Positions 61,624 to 64,000 of a stretch of DNA of 64,000 nt are shown in pieces. The stretch covers positions 124,001-188,000 of the forward strand of contig NZ_JAOALK010000033.1 of assembly GCF_025154055.1 (NCBI RefSeq), given 5' to 3'. A program made the position numbers and the translations under genes. The DNA comes from Aquibacillus koreensis. Its GTDB lineage: Bacteria; Bacillota; Bacilli; Bacillales; Amphibacillaceae. The notes beneath the pieces were generated by a model. It was not told where the DNA came from. It did not search any database and saw only the letters and a program-made list of their open reading frames with translations. Positions within the stretch are counted from its first letter, which is position 1, and each line of letters starts with the position of its first letter.

Positions 61624-62260
61624 GACGGTGGGACGTGCTGTTCCATGCTTTCGTCATGGCACTGACTATATCTTGAACCTGTAGTAATCTAGAGGTCCTT
61701 CGGCGTATTATGCGAAATATAATTTTTACCATTGCGGTAGGATTTCGCATCCTAGTACTACCAATCATCGGGTAGCCTATAAGTCGATACACGGCTGTTG
61801 GATTACTCCACATACCGCTCGGCATTGCCATATCACACGTAATGTGTGACTTAGGTTTCACCGATCAAGCCGAATTTTCACTTATGTGTTACCACATAAG
61901 GCGACTAATTACTAATCGAACCCACGTCCAGAGATATCGGCACCCAGGCTTCTACATGCGTAGTTGATATATTATATTTCGCTTACTATTCAGCCTATCA
62001 ACAGGCTTCCTAGCAGCTAGCCTGATTGATCTCTTCTATCCATCCCCAGGCGGAGGACGATAGCGTATCCCGCTAAAGTTGAGACCCTTCTATCTACCAC
62101 ACGGGCGATGGTAGGAAGGATCCTTTAGAGCTACTTACGCAGCTGCTAAAGAGTAATTGTTTTCTTTGCCAGTTATATTTAGGCGAATAACGTTTTACGA
62201 GCCGTAACCTCGACACGCAACCTGAGCTCGACCTATCCCTGTCGAATCCGTAACGTCCCC
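61617..62260 (-). ncRNA. ssrA: tmRNA gene interrupted by a group I intron
   Basis: The RNA starts GGGGACGTTACGGATTCGAC at 62260 and ends GTCTCCACCA at 61617. The tag frame GGC-AAA-GAA-AAC-AAT-TAC-TCT-TTA-GCA-GCT-GCG-TAA encodes (A)GKENNYSLAAA. The tRNA-like 3' half breaks in the T loop: ...CGTGGGTTCGAT is followed by 281 bp of foreign sequence and then TCCCACCGTCTCC. Joining gives TTCGATTCCCAC, a normal T arm, so the mature RNA is ~363 nt. It rescues stalled ribosomes with SmpB, encoded ~150 bp upstream. Confidence 0.95.
61634..61914 (-). ncRNA. group I intron in the tmRNA T loop
   Basis: 281 nt. P1 is CGAT|TA with TAGTCG across a GTAAT loop, placing the last exon U in a U-G wobble; the intron ends in G (CAGCACG). 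P2 is the perfect hairpin CTTATGTG-GTAA-CACATAAG. Core elements are CGGTGAAACCTAAG (P), GGCAATGCCGAGC (Q), CGACTTATAGGC (R) and TTCAAGATATAGTCAG (S), with P7 formed by GACTTAT and ATATAGTC. No homing endonuclease frame: the 94-codon open frame across it has no family. It should self-splice with guanosine. Confidence 0.92.
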
Positions 62261-62408
62261 ATTATATAAGGGTACAACACGGAAACAAGATAGATTTTCG
62301 AGCACATCTTGTTTATGAAGTTGTCAACGTCGCTTGCGGCGACATAATTCATTATAACATTTTTACAGAAGTTTTCAAGTCTTCTCGATTGGTAAGTCCT
62401 ACCTCATA
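62261..62408. other. ssrA promoter region
   Basis: Between smpB and ssrA. It contains a GTCGCTTGCGGCGAC hairpin (62329-62343) and AT-rich sequence; on the minus strand this is upstream of ssrA. Promoter elements were not assigned with confidence. Confidence 0.45.
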
Positions 62409-62873
62409 TTACCTGACACTATCTTTTATTGCACGATCGATATCACGTTTCGCTTGCTTTTGCTTCAAGTCTTCACGCTTATCGTATTTCTTTTTACCCT
62501 TACCTAGACCGATTAAAACCTTTGCCACACCATTTTTAATATAGATCTTAAGTGGGACAAGTGAATAACCTGCTTGCTGCGTTTCACCAATTAATTTATC
62601 GATCTCTTTGCGGTGCAAGAGTAATTTTCGATGTCTTGTTGGTTCGTGATTAAAACGATTTCCTTGTTCATATGGAGAAATATGCAGGTTATACAAGAAT
62701 GCTTCCCCATTATGAATACGCGCAAAGCTATCTTTCATATTGACTCGACCGGCACGCATTGATTTAATTTCGGTGCCTTTTAACACGATCCCAGCCTCGT
62801 ATGTTTCTTCTATAAAAAAATCATGACCGGCTTTTCTATTTTGTGCAATTGAATTTCCTGAACCCTTTGGCAT
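62409..62873 (-). CDS. smpB: SsrA-binding protein SmpB
   Basis: 154 residues. Motifs [20 protein letters not shown]-like ([12 protein letters not shown]), [39 protein letters not shown] and the basic C-terminal tail [20 protein letters not shown]. It binds the tRNA-like domain of tmRNA and brings it to stalled ribosomes. Ribosome site TAGGAGGA. Immediately upstream of ssrA in the usual order. Confidence 0.97.
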   Translation of the reverse strand: MPKGSGNSIAQNRKAGHDFFIEETYEAGIVLKGTEIKSMRAGRVNMKDSFARIHNGEAFLYNLHISPYEQGNRFNHEPTRHRKLLLHRKEIDKLIGETQQAGYSLVPLKIYIKNGVAKVLIGLGKGKKKYDKREDLKQKQAKRDIDRAIKDSVR

Positions 62874-63014
62874 AACGATTTCCTCCTAATACTACGTGGA
62901 ATAATTTTAACAAAAAGACCATGCAATAACAATTATTATTAATAGACAAAAGTATGATTAACATGAGAATATTAGAAAGTAAATTTGGTATCTCCCTAGA
63001 AAGAGGTGTGATCG

Positions 63015-63875
63015 ATGGAACAAAGCTTACTTCATATGCGAAGACTAAGCCTTGATGATCAGGTATTGGTTCAAAACATGCAAACAAGTGTAGAAGATGA
63101 TTACATCCTACATATTTTTCCAGACCTCGTTACATCAAAAACAAACAACGTATATGGACTATTTCAACAAGATAACTTATTAGCCATTGCAGGCGCTTCT
63201 TTTTACCCTGGTGGATATGCGATGCTTGGTAGGCTTCGATCTGACACAAGGTTTTTAGCAAAAGGAAACGCTACGAATATCCTTGGTTATATTAAGAGCG
63301 AACTCGAAAAGGATCCTGCGATTAAATGGGTTGGTGCGAATACGAATCTAGGAAACAAAGCAGCACGTCGTGTTTTAGAAAAAATCGGTTTAGACGAGGT
63401 GACTAGATTACATTCTTACTCGGTCGCTGAGCCCGACTTAGTAAATGGAACAGCAGGCGCGATTTGGCAACCCATTCATTCAATAGAAGAAAAACGAGCA
63501 CTATTGAACGGGTTAACAGGAAACGCAACGACCATTTATCCATATGAATGCTATTATCCATTCCCACTAACGGATCAGCTACTTACGGATGAGCATTTAG
63601 AGGATTCCGTATTTTTTCAAAATCCAAAACAGGACCGCTTTATGGTCATTAAAAAAGATCAAAAACGAGACTGGTATGCACAAGTGAAATACTTTTGGAA
63701 TGACCACTTTTACCAGCCTGGTTGGTGGGAAACCGTTTATCATTATGTCGGGCAACAACCAGAAGAAGGTATCAAAGCTTGGATCGATTTTTCTGAACAA
63801 GGACTCGGAAACATTCCAAACTTAGAAGCATTTGATGTCAGTGATGGTTGGATTCTTTATGGAAAATGGGTGTAA
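63015..63875 (+). CDS. GNAT-family acetyltransferase
   Basis: 286 residues. N-terminal GNAT-like fold (VYGLFQQDNLLAIAGASFYPG, LRSDTRFLAKGNATNILGYI, NLGNKAARRVLEKIGL) with a C-terminal extension of ~140 residues. AGAGGTG ribosome site. It is inserted on the plus strand between smpB and the probable rnr, which are normally adjacent. Substrate unknown. Confidence 0.78.
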   Translation: MEQSLLHMRRLSLDDQVLVQNMQTSVEDDYILHIFPDLVTSKTNNVYGLFQQDNLLAIAGASFYPGGYAMLGRLRSDTRFLAKGNATNILGYIKSELEKDPAIKWVGANTNLGNKAARRVLEKIGLDEVTRLHSYSVAEPDLVNGTAGAIWQPIHSIEEKRALLNGLTGNATTIYPYECYYPFPLTDQLLTDEHLEDSVFFQNPKQDRFMVIKKDQKRDWYAQVKYFWNDHFYQPGWWETVYHYVGQQPEEGIKAWIDFSEQGLGNIPNLEAFDVSDGWILYGKWV

Positions 63876-63879
63876 AGCC

Positions 63880-63927
63880 AGAAGAAGAGAAACTAGGGTG
63901 ATCCTAGCTTCTCTTCTTCTTTTTCTT
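63880..63927. terminator. bidirectional terminator between GNAT gene and rnr
   Basis: AGAAGAAGAGAAACTAGG / CCTAGCTTCTCTTCTTCT with T run on plus; it overlaps the 3' codons of the minus-strand gene. Confidence 0.85.
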
Positions 63928-64000
63928 TCCATTCTTTTTCTTCTTATCGCCGTTTTTCGGTGGCTTCATTTTACCTCTAGGTTTATTTCCGTTTGGTTTA
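63904..64000 (-). CDS. rnr: C-terminal Lys-rich tail, probably ribonuclease R (partial)
   Basis: On the minus strand the frame is open from the window end to TAG at 63904. It encodes ~31 residues: NGNKPRGKMKPPKNGDKKKK and then a Lys run ending RS. RNase R has a basic C-terminal tail and its gene lies just upstream of smpB in Bacillus, so rnr is the best guess; the catalytic part is outside the window. Confidence 0.6.
   Translation of the reverse strand, partial: KPNGNKPRGKMKPPKNGDKKKKNGKKKKKRS

Noticed and set aside
61577-61861. 94-codon minus-strand frame across the tmRNA intron as a gene or homing endonuclease
   Set aside because: It runs through structured intron core and the tmRNA 3' end, has no ribosome site and no LAGLIDADG, GIY-YIG or HNH motif.

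Overview
The window is a low-GC Gram-positive chromosome segment. Endospore genes (an alpha/beta-type SASP, a YteA-family regulator), BrxA, CvfC, a CwlO-type endopeptidase, RNase J and the order rnr-smpB-ssrA point to the Bacillaceae, most likely a halotolerant genus such as Oceanobacillus, Gracilibacillus or Virgibacillus. That placement is an inference from gene content.

Layout. 1-2.7 kb: siderophore ABC importer with a Fur-controlled binding lipoprotein. 2.9-15.5 kb: cytosolic chemoreceptor, pabA-pabBC, cvfC-brxA, SASP, D,D-carboxypeptidase, hydrolase, a 52-bp tandem array, an NhaC-type antiporter, an HNH protein and a CwlO-like endopeptidase. 15.8-27.4 kb: plant-glycan utilisation (GH36 and GH27 alpha-galactosidases with an AraC regulator; GH43 and GH127 with another AraC regulator), interrupted by serA behind a ZTP riboswitch. 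A GH120 beta-xylosidase lies at 34.5 kb. 27.5-33.1 kb: two convergent arsenic operons (arsR-arsP-small Cys protein; arsR-arsB-arsC), separated by a ~2-kb segment with inverted-repeat ends that looks like a transposase-less cassette. 33.2-38.5 kb: a second 52-bp array, two universal stress proteins and a SulP transporter.

39-56.5 kb is a selenium region. It holds selB, a selenoprotein-W-like gene hidden by an in-frame UGA, selA, tRNA-Sec(UCA), a SenB-like glycosyltransferase directly upstream of selD (itself a UGA-containing selenoprotein), a PhnDEC-type ABC importer, a NifS-like desulfurase and a peroxiredoxin. Together these would cover selenium uptake, selenide delivery, selenophosphate synthesis, Sec decoding and possibly a selenosugar branch. 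Unrelated genes (GGDEF protein, flavodoxin-like reductase, RNase J paralogue, chromate transporter with PadR) lie between the two halves.

56.5-64 kb: YteA-family regulator, Tyr phosphatase, GtrA protein, sqdX and sqdB (sulfoquinovosyl-diacylglycerol synthesis, unusual in a heterotrophic Firmicute), a truncated RelE/ParE-like toxin, the tmRNA gene interrupted in its T loop by a 281-bp group I intron, smpB, a GNAT acetyltransferase and the Lys-rich end of what is probably rnr.

The most notable points are the hidden selenoprotein and the SenB-like/SelD pair, the intron-containing tmRNA, the sulfolipid genes, the two 52-bp arrays sharing one skeleton, and the arsenic-island cassette.
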